A stretch of DNA of 64,000 bases from Leptospira sp. (GTDB taxonomy: Bacteria; Spirochaetota; Leptospiria; Leptospirales; Leptospiraceae): assembly GCA_009991425.1 (NCBI GenBank), contig JAACWH010000026.1, positions 1 to 64,000 on the forward strand. The letters run 5' to 3'. The notes beneath the pieces were generated by a model that made no database searches, was not told where the DNA came from, and saw only the letters and a program-made list of their open reading frames with translations. A program made the position numbers and the translations under genes. Shown here one piece after another: positions 54,728-62,897 of this stretch (positions are counted from its first letter, which is position 1; every line of letters begins with the position of its first letter).

Positions 54728-55169
54728 AAACAGTAATCACCCATTGTCCAATCTCGGGAATATCAATCTCTGCTTTGTATTTTCCATTGCCAAGATTTGT
54801 AAATTGATAGGACTCAGTAAATTTTTTTGTAGCACCTCTTTCTCTTATTAATAGAAGGGACCCATCATCAATAGGTTCGTCTTTTTTCAAAAATGACAAC
54901 TCTACTATATTCTTACCTCTAATGAATGGAAGTCGTTCAGTAAATAAATTTCCTGAAATAGAGTAACCTTCTTTTTCCATGATGCGGTTGTCTTCGAGAG
55001 TCTTTTCGTAATTCAAGCCTTTCTCGTAATAGTTTCTATCAATGACATCCTCATGATCTTTGTTTGCTATATAAATTGTTATGGCTGTAGCAATAATGAG
55101 TCCTATGAAAATAACACCCATAGCATAAAAAGCGGCTTTTACACTTTTGTCTAAATCTTTAAATTTCAT
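54669..55169 (-). CDS. ccoH: cbb3 oxidase assembly protein CcoH (FixH)
   Basis: This 166-residue protein has one membrane helix (about residues 13-34) with a periplasmic FixH domain. RNYYEKGLNYEKTLEDN, then the beta-sandwich end QWVITVYGKHASRTFRKTI, match CcoH. It helps the oxidase mature and interacts with CcoI. It overlaps ccoI by 59 bases and lies 74 bases after ccoG. Its identity is strengthened by position in ccoG-ccoH-ccoI. Confidence 0.88.
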   Translation of the reverse strand: MKFKDLDKSVKAAFYAMGVIFIGLIIATAITIYIANKDHEDVIDRNYYEKGLNYEKTLEDNRIMEKEGYSISGNLFTERLPFIRGKNIVELSFLKKDEPIDDGSLLLIRERGATKKFTESYQFTNLGNGKYKAEIDIPEIGQWVITVYGKHASRTFRKTIQIVVQK

Positions 55170-55243
55170 TATAAATAATTTCCTTAAAACTATTGTAACC
55201 TACATAAATAAATTTTAAAATTAGTTTATTACAAAAGAATGAA

Positions 55244-56593
55244 CTACTCATCTAACATACCAAATAGATCAGAGGGAAGAGTAAAAGGTACTCTTTTTTC
55301 CCTTAGCATTTTTGGATTCTTAGGATCTATAAAACGAATTAGGATGAAATGGTTTTTCTTGTAAATATCTTCTTTCTGTAAAATTCCAGTCTCAACTACA
55401 ATCCGAAAATCCATCATACTATTCTCAGGAATAGTTACCATAGAGTTCCCTTCACCACCAACAAGGAGAATTGCTTCTTCTGCGAAATCTGGATATTCTA
55501 TTTCAACTTTGAGATGTTGATCGCTTAAACTCATATTCTGTAATTTTACATTGTAAAAATTCCTAACTCTACCACCAGGAATTTGCATGGCTGGAATATT
55601 TCTATCTGGTAAGACAGAAGCATAAAGGGGAACTCTATTATTTAAAAGATAGGCAGCAGAAGAAAGAACAATAAGTAGTAGTGTAGCATAAAGGGCAGTT
55701 CGCGGTCTAAGCCAAGAAATTTTACTATCACGTTTTTCCACCTGGTCTTGAGCCATATAACGAATGAGGGATTTTTTATCTTCTCTTGCCATGATGTCAG
55801 TGCAGGCATCTACACATTTTCCACAGGCTACACAACCAATTTGGACACCTTCACGGATATCGATTCCTGTCGGGCAGACCACCAAGCACATATTACATGC
55901 GATGCAATCCCCAATTTTCTCTTTGCCTTTTCGTCTAGGTTCACCTCTAACGTAATCATAGGTGACATTTAAGGACTGATTGTCCATAAGCACAGTCTGA
56001 AATCTAGCATAAGGGCAGGCATACTTGCAGAATTGCTCTCTAACAAATGCCATGTCCCCGTATAATGTGAATGTGAAAAATGCTGCAAAGTAAACCCAGG
56101 TCACATCACCTGTAAAAACTTTAAAACTAGAGATGTCTGCTAACATTAAATAGGGATCAGCAAAATAAGAAATCCAAACTAGAGAACCTGCTAATGAAAA
56201 GAGAATCCAAGTAGCGTGTAGGGTAATTTTGCCGATGGTCGGGGCATCTTTTTTTCCATATTTGGAACCAAGGATTAGGCGACCTATCCAATCAAACATA
56301 TCTGTAAAAACAGTCTGAGGACAGGCCCAACCACACCAGACTCTACCGATAAGGGAAGTGAAGAAGAAGAGGGAAAGCCCAGCTGTTACCAGCATGAGCC
56401 AGAGAAAGTATCCTTCCATAGGAATGAAAACATTCCCTAATAGATAGAATTTTCTCTCAGGAATATCTAGACGAATGAGTGGATGACCCGCCATTCGAAA
56501 CCATGGCAATCCAAAATAGATTGGAATTAAAAAAGCAAATGCAAGGTTACGAAGTGTTCGAACCTTTCCAGTTTGGTGTCTAGATATGATCAT
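55244..56593 (-). CDS. ccoG: cbb3 oxidase accessory Fe-S protein CcoG (FixG)
   Basis: This 449-residue protein has about four or five membrane helices, CxxxCP-type motifs (CGWACPQTVF, CKYACPYARFQ) and two ferredoxin-like clusters (CIACNMCLVVCP and CVACGKCVDAC). CcoG is thought to reduce copper for the oxidase. The C-terminal domain (about 330-445) is an IgG-like periplasmic fold. It lies 20 bases after ccoP. Length and motifs are complete. Confidence 0.92.
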   Translation of the reverse strand: MIISRHQTGKVRTLRNLAFAFLIPIYFGLPWFRMAGHPLIRLDIPERKFYLLGNVFIPMEGYFLWLMLVTAGLSLFFFTSLIGRVWCGWACPQTVFTDMFDWIGRLILGSKYGKKDAPTIGKITLHATWILFSLAGSLVWISYFADPYLMLADISSFKVFTGDVTWVYFAAFFTFTLYGDMAFVREQFCKYACPYARFQTVLMDNQSLNVTYDYVRGEPRRKGKEKIGDCIACNMCLVVCPTGIDIREGVQIGCVACGKCVDACTDIMAREDKKSLIRYMAQDQVEKRDSKISWLRPRTALYATLLLIVLSSAAYLLNNRVPLYASVLPDRNIPAMQIPGGRVRNFYNVKLQNMSLSDQHLKVEIEYPDFAEEAILLVGGEGNSMVTIPENSMMDFRIVVETGILQKEDIYKKNHFILIRFIDPKNPKMLREKRVPFTLPSDLFGMLDE

Positions 56594-56613
56594 ATTCCCT
56601 CCTGGGAGATACC

Positions 56614-57147
56614 CTACTTAGCTATTAGGCTTTCGTTCTTACTTGCAAGCCATGCCATGACTTGATAAACTTTTTCAGAACCTAAAGAATTTTCATGAGC
56701 TGGCATTGGACCACGGCCTAATTTCGTTTTTTCAATATCTATGCCCTTCATAATATTCGCAAATACTAGCTCATCCGTTCGACCATGAATCCATTCTTTG
56801 TCAACAAGCGATGGGCCAACTACACCCTCTGCATTCACACCATGGCATGCGGCACAAACATTCTTAAAGTTTTTCTCTCCTTCTGAAATTGCTGCTGAGT
56901 CATCTCGCATAGGATTGATCCCATCAATGGCAACAATCTCTTTAGGTGTTGGGAACTTAGCTTCATGTTCTGCTAGTTGGTCAGCGTAGTATTCCTTCGT
57001 TCCCCAAGATGAGAAACCATGGAAATAAATTGCATAACCTATTCCTATGAAGATCGCATAAACGAAAATATGCTTGTACCAAGCGGGAAGGTCATTCCCA
57101 GATTGGATAATTCCATCAAACTCTTTTTCTCCGTGTTGGTCTGCCAT
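56614..57147 (-). CDS. ccoP: cbb3 oxidase subunit CcoP, monoheme form
   Basis: CcoP is the c-type cytochrome subunit that accepts electrons for the oxidase. The N-terminus FDGIIQSGNDLPAWYKHIF then a membrane helix (about 26-43) matches CcoP. Only one heme site exists, CAACH at 98-102, with Met in GRGPMPAH as likely axial ligand. Usual CcoP has two heme sites and about 300 residues; this one has 177. The missing second cytochrome domain is the oddity. It begins one base after the ccoQ stop. Confidence 0.9.
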   Translation of the reverse strand: MADQHGEKEFDGIIQSGNDLPAWYKHIFVYAIFIGIGYAIYFHGFSSWGTKEYYADQLAEHEAKFPTPKEIVAIDGINPMRDDSAAISEGEKNFKNVCAACHGVNAEGVVGPSLVDKEWIHGRTDELVFANIMKGIDIEKTKLGRGPMPAHENSLGSEKVYQVMAWLASKNESLIAK

Positions 57148-57148
57148 A

Positions 57149-57298
57149 TCAATCCTCCTCTAGCATCTTATATTTAGGTGCTTCTAATTCTTCCTTTCTC
57201 TTCTTGTTATATACATAGAAGAAGACATATACAACTGCAGCTATAAGAATAGGGAGCCTCAGTGATTTATAGATGATAAGTAAATCTAATTCGTTCAT
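57149..57298 (-). CDS. ccoQ: cbb3 oxidase small subunit CcoQ
   Basis: This small gene encodes 49 residues: a membrane helix (about 16-30), then NKKRKEELEAPKYKMLEED. It fits CcoQ/FixQ by size, topology and place between ccoO and ccoP. CcoQ stabilises the complex and protects it from oxygen. A GAGGAC site lies upstream of ATG 57298. The stop is one base from the ccoP ATG, indicating coupling. Confidence 0.82.
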   Translation of the reverse strand: MNELDLLIIYKSLRLPILIAAVVYVFFYVYNKKRKEELEAPKYKMLEED

Positions 57299-57310
57299 TT
57301 TGTCCTCTCC

Positions 57311-58003
57311 CTATTTAATTGACTTAGATAGTTCAGCACTATCTTTTCCTAAGCGTAGTAGGTAAGCTACAAGTGCATCGCCTTCCGTTTTCCCTTGAAT
57401 ACTAGTTGGAACAGAATCTAAATCCGACTTAGTGTAAGGAACTCCAACTACCATCAAGCCTTCCATATGATTTTGGATGGAAGCGGCATCTAAGGTTGCA
57501 TCTTTCTCGAATAACCATGGATAGGCAGGCATGATAGATCCAGGTCCAGATATTTTTCTTGGATCTATTAAATGATCTTTATGCCACTGTGCGGATGGTT
57601 GGATTTGAGATTCATGTGCTAGGTCGGGACCTGTTCTCTTAGAGCCCCAAAGGAATGGATGTTCATATTGCGATTCCCCCGCTTTGGAGTAACCATCAGT
57701 TCCATACGCTTTTTGTGGATCAAATCGATCCACTTCCCATTTAAAAGGACGAATCATCTGCGTATGGCAATTATTGCATCCTTCCTTTTGGTAGATGTCT
57801 CTACCTGCAAGTTCTAAGGGTGTAAATGGCTGAACAGTTGTAATTGGAACAACAGTTTGTGATAGGAAAAATGGTGGAATCAACTCAAATAAACCACCAA
57901 TTAAAATAGCAATAAAGGTATAGACAGAGAATTTTACTCCATCGCTTTCCCATTTGCTTGCAAATTTTTCAAACCAGGTTAGTGGGACATCAAATATTTT
58001 CAT
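57311..58003 (-). CDS. ccoO: cbb3 oxidase subunit CcoO
   Basis: CcoO is the monoheme cytochrome c subunit of the oxidase. The 230-residue protein has one membrane helix (about 27-48), heme site CNNCH at 76-80 followed by TQMIRP, and GSIMPAYPWLF with the Met ligand. KRTGPDLAHES is also typical. Its start overlaps the ccoN stop by four bases. It should relay electrons from CcoP to the heme-copper site. Confidence 0.94.
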   Translation of the reverse strand: MKIFDVPLTWFEKFASKWESDGVKFSVYTFIAILIGGLFELIPPFFLSQTVVPITTVQPFTPLELAGRDIYQKEGCNNCHTQMIRPFKWEVDRFDPQKAYGTDGYSKAGESQYEHPFLWGSKRTGPDLAHESQIQPSAQWHKDHLIDPRKISGPGSIMPAYPWLFEKDATLDAASIQNHMEGLMVVGVPYTKSDLDSVPTSIQGKTEGDALVAYLLRLGKDSAELSKSIK

Positions 58004-59433
58004 TTAGACGCTCCTTCTTTTACTCTTAAATCAACTGCTTGAAAACCAGAACCAGCAGTTTGAATTGTTTTTATTACGTTATATACCAATGTGACAAGTC
58101 CTGCAAAATACAATACACCAGCAACTCCACGGAAGAATCGAAAAGGTTTCAATACTTCGGTAATAGCCACCCAGTTAGGATAGAGAAGAAAACCTTTCTC
58201 ATCTACTGCTCTCCACATAGAACCTTCTGTAATTCCTGACACCCACATGGATACTATATAAAGTAGAATTCCGAGAGTTGCTAACCAGAAATGTGTATTT
58301 GCAAGTTTCTCCGAATAGAGATTAGTATTCCAAAGTCTTGGAACCATGTAATAAATTGCAGCAAATGACATCATTCCCACCCAACCTAGAGTTCCTGAGT
58401 GAACGTGACCTACAATCCAATCTGTATTATGGCCAAGCGAACTGATTGTTCGGATAGAAAGTAAAGGCCCTTCAAATGTTGACATCCCGTAGAAAGTAAT
58501 ACCAACTAACATCATTTTAAGAATGGCGTCTGTCTTTATTTTTTCTTTAGCTTGGGTCAAAGTAAGAAATCCGTTTAGCATTCCTCCCCAAGAAGGCATC
58601 CAAAGCATAATACTAAATACCATACCTGTTGTCTGAAGCCAATCTGGTATTGGTGAATATAGAAGATGGTGCGGCCCAGCCCAAATATAAACAAAGATCA
58701 ATGACCAAAAATGTATGATAGATAATCTATGAGAATAGATAGGTTGGTTGATATGCTTAGGAAAGAAATAATACATGAGTCCTAAGAAGGGTGTTGTCAA
58801 GACAAAAGCTACTGCATTGTGCCCATACCACCATTGGATGTTTGCATCATAAACTCCAGCATAAATGGAATAGGATTTAGTGAGCCCAACAGGGATTGCA
58901 AGATTGTTCACCACGAAAAGTAGGGGAACCGTAACGAAAGAAGCAATATAGAACCAAATCGCCGCATACATTTGCTTTTCTTCACGGAAGGCAATCGTTG
59001 CAAAAAAATTAACTATGAAGATAACAAACCAAATTACGATTAAAATATCTAAAGGCCATTCTAATTCAGCGTATTCTTTGGATTGGTTCATCCCTAAGGG
59101 AAGAGTAATTGCTGCAAGAGCAATCGTTAAATTATAGAGGACAAAGTGTATCCCTGCTAATTTGTCAGACCAAATTCTGATTTTCGTTAGTCTTTGAATC
59201 ATATAATACGCTGTTGCGAAAATTATACTCAAAGCGAAGCCGAATATGGCTGCATTAGTATGAAGTGGTCTTAATCTTCCAAAACTAAAATAAGGTAAAT
59301 TAAAATTTAGCTCTGGATAAACGAGTTGAAAGGCAATCCAAACACCTACAAGCATCGAGGCAAGACCCCAAATGATTGCAGAAATGATGAAGCCTTTAAC
59401 GATCCAATCGTTGTATTTTGTACTGGTACTCAT
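58000..59433 (-). CDS. ccoN: cbb3 oxidase catalytic subunit CcoN
   Basis: CcoN is the heme-copper oxygen reductase subunit with high oxygen affinity. The 477-residue protein has about 12 membrane helices. Histidines occur in RPLHTNAAIFGF, WWYGHNAVAF (CuB), AGPHHLLYSP (CuB) and IVGHVHSGTLGWVG (heme b3 and b). GITFYGMSTFEGP holds the cross-linked Tyr region. I place the start at ATG 59433, with GGAGAGAG just upstream, rather than the longer frame to 59514. It is first in the operon. A perfect FNR box lies about 100 bases upstream. Confidence 0.95.
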   Translation of the reverse strand: MSTSTKYNDWIVKGFIISAIIWGLASMLVGVWIAFQLVYPELNFNLPYFSFGRLRPLHTNAAIFGFALSIIFATAYYMIQRLTKIRIWSDKLAGIHFVLYNLTIALAAITLPLGMNQSKEYAELEWPLDILIVIWFVIFIVNFFATIAFREEKQMYAAIWFYIASFVTVPLLFVVNNLAIPVGLTKSYSIYAGVYDANIQWWYGHNAVAFVLTTPFLGLMYYFFPKHINQPIYSHRLSIIHFWSLIFVYIWAGPHHLLYSPIPDWLQTTGMVFSIMLWMPSWGGMLNGFLTLTQAKEKIKTDAILKMMLVGITFYGMSTFEGPLLSIRTISSLGHNTDWIVGHVHSGTLGWVGMMSFAAIYYMVPRLWNTNLYSEKLANTHFWLATLGILLYIVSMWVSGITEGSMWRAVDEKGFLLYPNWVAITEVLKPFRFFRGVAGVLYFAGLVTLVYNVIKTIQTAGSGFQAVDLRVKEGASK

Positions 59434-59739
59434 CTCTCTCTCCGATATCGAAATCAATATGATTCCATTTTTTAGAAAGACTTTAATAATACAAACTCTT
59501 ATGAAGAAAATCAAAGTTACAATAAATTGATAAATATCAACCAGAATTTCTTGTATTGATTCTAAAATTCAATTAGCTGAAATAAATTCTAATAAATTTT
59601 ATTTGTTTGTTCGTTTGCATTGGATAAAATTGGAAATCTTGGAAGGTTCAGTATATTGGAATAAATTTAAGATATTAAATTTATTAGATTAAATACTTGT
59701 TAAATTATAAACTTTTTAGGAATTTAAGGTTTTAAAGTA
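59434..59739. other. 306-base promoter region upstream of ccoN
   Basis: This is the only gap over 300 bases. It contains no gene or RNA that I can see. It holds the FNR box at 59527-59540, candidate -10 sequences CATAAG (59503-59498) and TATTAT (59491-59486) on the minus strand, and AT-rich sequence. The upstream gene (59740-60804) also reads on the minus strand, so the region probably separates it from the ccoN promoter. No clear terminator is visible. Confidence 0.6.
59527..59540. promoter_or_regulatory. Perfect FNR-type box upstream of ccoN
   Basis: TTGAT-AAAT-ATCAA matches the FNR/ANR consensus TTGAT-N4-ATCAA at all ten fixed positions. Its centre is about 100 bases upstream of the ccoN start codon. 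With the minus-strand -10-like CATAAG (59503-59498), the box would be centred near -42, the class II activation position. This supports control of the cbb3 operon by an FNR-like protein such as the one at 18524-19255. Confidence 0.75.
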
Positions 59740-60804
59740 TCAAATTGTTCTCAAAATTAAGTCAAGAATATCCTTCTCGCCTTCTAATGAGAGTTTAGTG
59801 ATTTTGTTATGGTCTGTGTTTTGAATTTTTTCTATTGATTCTTTAAAATCGAAACGCAACAGATCAGTTTGGCTGATATAGGAGCAAAGATGAGATTTCT
59901 CTAGGGCTTTCACTAAATGGGGATATTCAGCGAAATCACCGCGATCTGTATAAATGATAGGTGTTTCTGCAAATATCGCTTCACTGATTATCCCATACCC
60001 AGGCTTTGTAACTACAAAATCTACTGCTTTCACCAAGTCTGGGTAATAAGTATGGGGAATATTGAGAATTTGTTCCGATTCAAAACCAGCTAATTCTGAA
60101 CAGACTATAACCCAATCATCAGGAATACAGTCCCAGTTCCAAACAATATCTTTTAGGCCATAAGCACCGAAAGAGAACAGAAAGTATTTAATATCAGTCT
60201 TAAATTTAAATTTGGTTCTTGCTTCTTTTTTCGAAAGTAAGCTTTTTCGTCCAACAAGACCGACTTTTTCTATCTCTAAGAATCCATCTATGGGGCAGGT
60301 AAATGGAAGTAAAAACGCACTGGTCGCAAAACTATATTCCACTTTAATAATATTCGAAATAACTGAATAATTAGGATTGTATTTCGCAAAATTGGAATAG
60401 ATAAAATCCCAGGTAAAATTACCTATAAAGATAGTTGGAATCTTAGCCTCAACTCCAATAACAAAGGGCAAGGAAGCAGAATCTGAAATGATTAGATCGA
60501 AATCTTCTTGGACTGCAAATTTTGCCTCTGCTTCCAAAAGTGCATTTTTATTTTTCTCAAATTCTTCTAATTTATTCAGAGTAAGATCTACATCCAAGGA
60601 TAGAGAATCCTTTTGGTGGACTCCAACATCTATAGCAATATTACGGAAATATATTTTCTCAGACTTTTCTTTAATAAAATCTATTCGCTGAGATGCTATC
60701 GTAACAGAGTGAATGGCAGAGGATGAGATGAGTTTTCTTATGATTTCGTAGGATCTAGAAATATGGCCGTATCCATGGCTGCTAACATAGTAAAGTATCT
60801 TCAA
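59740..60804 (-). CDS. GT-B-fold glycosyltransferase-like protein
   Basis: This 354-residue protein resembles MurG-like GT-B glycosyltransferases. YYVSSHGYGHISRSYEII opens the N-terminal Rossmann domain, and VDFVVTKPGYGIISEAIFAE, then TPIIYTDRGDFAEYPHLV is the nucleotide-sugar binding half (about residues 270-310). SHGYGH is also seen at the N-terminus of arabinokinase-type proteins. The donor and acceptor are unknown. It reads on the same strand as the following ccoN, but a 306-base promoter region lies between them. It begins 21 bases after the end of the SpoU methyltransferase gene. Confidence 0.75.
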   Translation of the reverse strand: MKILYYVSSHGYGHISRSYEIIRKLISSSAIHSVTIASQRIDFIKEKSEKIYFRNIAIDVGVHQKDSLSLDVDLTLNKLEEFEKNKNALLEAEAKFAVQEDFDLIISDSASLPFVIGVEAKIPTIFIGNFTWDFIYSNFAKYNPNYSVISNIIKVEYSFATSAFLLPFTCPIDGFLEIEKVGLVGRKSLLSKKEARTKFKFKTDIKYFLFSFGAYGLKDIVWNWDCIPDDWVIVCSELAGFESEQILNIPHTYYPDLVKAVDFVVTKPGYGIISEAIFAETPIIYTDRGDFAEYPHLVKALEKSHLCSYISQTDLLRFDFKESIEKIQNTDHNKITKLSLEGEKDILDLILRTI

Positions 60805-60825
60805 ATCAAAACACCTAATTGGAAA

Positions 60826-61989
60826 TTATAAATTTCTCTGACGGATTGCCTCATAGACTACAATTCCCACTGAGAGAGCTAGATTCAAAGAGTCCGCTTC
60901 TCCTTCCATGGGGATCCCTAAAAGTTCACTAGCAGATTCTTTTGCCTTTGTGGAAAGTCCGTACTGTTCGCTTCCAAATACTAATGCAATCTTACCCTTT
61001 AAGTTAGAATTTGTGTACATATTGTCCGACTCAGGAGTGAGAGCCTTTACTTGGAATCCATTTGCTTTGAGTGCAGAAAATACTTCTCCTGTATTTCCTT
61101 GGAAAACTGGTAAAGTGAAAAGAATTCCCGTACTAGATCTTACAACATTGGGGCTATAGATATCAGTCTGCGGATCAGTTACAATTATGGAATGAACTCC
61201 AGCACCTTCCGCTGAACGAATGATGGTTCCTAGATTGCCTGGCTTCTCAACGCCTTCAATGATAAGAATAATTTCATCTTCTAATGACTCTAGGTAATTT
61301 TTCTTGAATGAAGTGTCAGGAATAGATGCGATTAATATCAAACCATCAGGTCTATCTCTATGAGAGATTTTCTCAAAGACTGCTTTGGGAAACTGCCAGA
61401 CAGGAATTCGCCAATCTTTGATCATATTCCATTCGTTAATTCCCAAGAAACATTCAGGACTAATGCATATGATTTCTGGTTGAAATTTTGGAAGCAGTGG
61501 ATTTTTAGATTTAAAACCAGCATAGGCTCTTTGTATTTCACGGAAGCCTTCAATAAAAACTCGATTTTCTTTGTCACGAAATTTCTTATCTTTGAGTGAA
61601 CTTAAGTATTTAACCTTAGGATTGGAAAAGGAGGTAATCTCAAGAGGACGATTTTTATCATCGCCTTCCTCATCCAAAGGATTTCTAAACTTTTTAGATT
61701 CAGAATCTTTTTTAGGCTTAAAAGTCTCAGCTTCTTTGAAGAAATCTTTCGCTTTGAATTGTTTCTTATTGGAAAATGATTTTGTAGATTTAGAGCTTAC
61801 CTGTGGCTTATCAGCTTTATGAACTGCACTATCCTTATCAGTATTGTAGGAAGACCGTTTCTTCTCAGATGGATTTGATTTTTCTGATGATTCTCTTTTG
61901 AATTTGGAATGGGTGGAATCAGATTTTTTCGTATTATCTCTTCTTGCGTCGGGCTTGTTGGTTCGAGGTTTGATTTTGTATTCTTTCAT
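60826..61989 (-). CDS. SpoU/TrmH-family RNA 2'-O-methyltransferase
   Basis: This 387-residue protein should methylate a ribose of tRNA or rRNA using SAM. The trefoil-knot motifs are in place: KPGNLGTIIRSAEGAG (motif 1), ALVFGSEQYGLS (motif 2) and IPMEGEADSLNLALSVGIVV (motif 3). Residues 1-115 are a Lys/Ser/Asp-rich, low-complexity extension, which is long for the family and may bind RNA. The target base is unknown. Its ATG overlaps the stop of the upstream methyltransferase gene by four bases. Confidence 0.88.
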   Translation of the reverse strand: MKEYKIKPRTNKPDARRDNTKKSDSTHSKFKRESSEKSNPSEKKRSSYNTDKDSAVHKADKPQVSSKSTKSFSNKKQFKAKDFFKEAETFKPKKDSESKKFRNPLDEEGDDKNRPLEITSFSNPKVKYLSSLKDKKFRDKENRVFIEGFREIQRAYAGFKSKNPLLPKFQPEIICISPECFLGINEWNMIKDWRIPVWQFPKAVFEKISHRDRPDGLILIASIPDTSFKKNYLESLEDEIILIIEGVEKPGNLGTIIRSAEGAGVHSIIVTDPQTDIYSPNVVRSSTGILFTLPVFQGNTGEVFSALKANGFQVKALTPESDNMYTNSNLKGKIALVFGSEQYGLSTKAKESASELLGIPMEGEADSLNLALSVGIVVYEAIRQRNL

Positions 61990-62840
61990 AAATTTTTGTC
62001 AGTAAAAAAACAGCAAGAACCCGCTGGATATTTCCCACCATGGGATTCATCTAGCCAAAGTTCGCTGGACTCAAAAGTTCCTTGGTTCTTGATGCGAGTT
62101 GCTATCATCTTCTCAAGACTTAGTGAGCTGTATCCCTGGGAATGGCAGGTAAGTATAATAAATTTCGGTTTACTATCGCAAAGTACCATCAATTGGTCTA
62201 GCATAGCACCTAGGTCTTCTTCAATTTTGAAGACTTCACCCTTGCTTCCTCTACCAAAGCTAGGAGGATCTAAAATGAATCCGCTGTATTTCTTGCCACG
62301 GTTGATCTCTCTTTTGAGAAATTTTGTGACATCTTCCACTATCCAACGGACAGGTTTCTTATCTAATTGATTGAGCTTGGCATTTTCTCTAGCCCATTCA
62401 ACCATTCCCTTGGATGCATCTAGGTGGCAGACTTTCATGCCTGCCTGCAAGCAAGCCATAGTCGATCCACCAGAATAAGCAAAAAGATTCAGCACTTCCC
62501 ATTCTTCTTTGGAACCTGGCTTTGCTAGTTTATCACTTCTTATGCGATCCCAGTTGAACTTCTGTTCGGGGAATAATCCAATATGTCCAAAAGGAGTCAG
62601 CTTACAAAGGAATTTTATGTCTGCGTAATTTATAGTGAAGCTAGCAGGGATTTTTTTGCGATAGCTCCATTCACCAGAGCCTCTATCGTTCTTAGTGTAT
62701 TTTGCATCCCATTCTTCCCATAGCTTTAGTTTGGTGGTAGGATAGTCAGAAAGAGGGGAAGATCGAATGAGTCGAAATTCCCCTAGTTGTTCTAATTTGA
62801 GTTTGTTCCCAGAATCATAGAGGGAGTATTCATCTTTCAC
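61986..62840 (-). CDS. SAM-dependent methyltransferase, RlmI/RlmK-like
   Basis: This 284-residue protein is a class I methyltransferase of the rRNA m5C-type family. EVLNLFAYSGGSTMACLQAG (motif I region), HLDASKGMVEWARENAKLN, and FILDPPSFGRGSKGEVFKI (motif IV, DPP) with LTCHSQ are present. The catalytic Cys is plausibly in LTCHS. An RNA target is most likely. It is coupled to the SpoU gene by an ATGA overlap, so two RNA methyltransferases are made together. Confidence 0.85.
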   Translation of the reverse strand: MKDEYSLYDSGNKLKLEQLGEFRLIRSSPLSDYPTTKLKLWEEWDAKYTKNDRGSGEWSYRKKIPASFTINYADIKFLCKLTPFGHIGLFPEQKFNWDRIRSDKLAKPGSKEEWEVLNLFAYSGGSTMACLQAGMKVCHLDASKGMVEWARENAKLNQLDKKPVRWIVEDVTKFLKREINRGKKYSGFILDPPSFGRGSKGEVFKIEEDLGAMLDQLMVLCDSKPKFIILTCHSQGYSSLSLEKMIATRIKNQGTFESSELWLDESHGGKYPAGSCCFFTDKNL

Positions 62841-62897
62841 AAATTATGCCATAAGGAAAAATTATGAATGGAAAATCGCCCTCTGTAGATCAGTTGT

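Noticed and set aside
59434..59514. Longer CcoN with 27 extra residues
   Set aside because: The extra part lacks a ribosome site, while ATG 59433 has GGAGAGAG and begins a normal CcoN.
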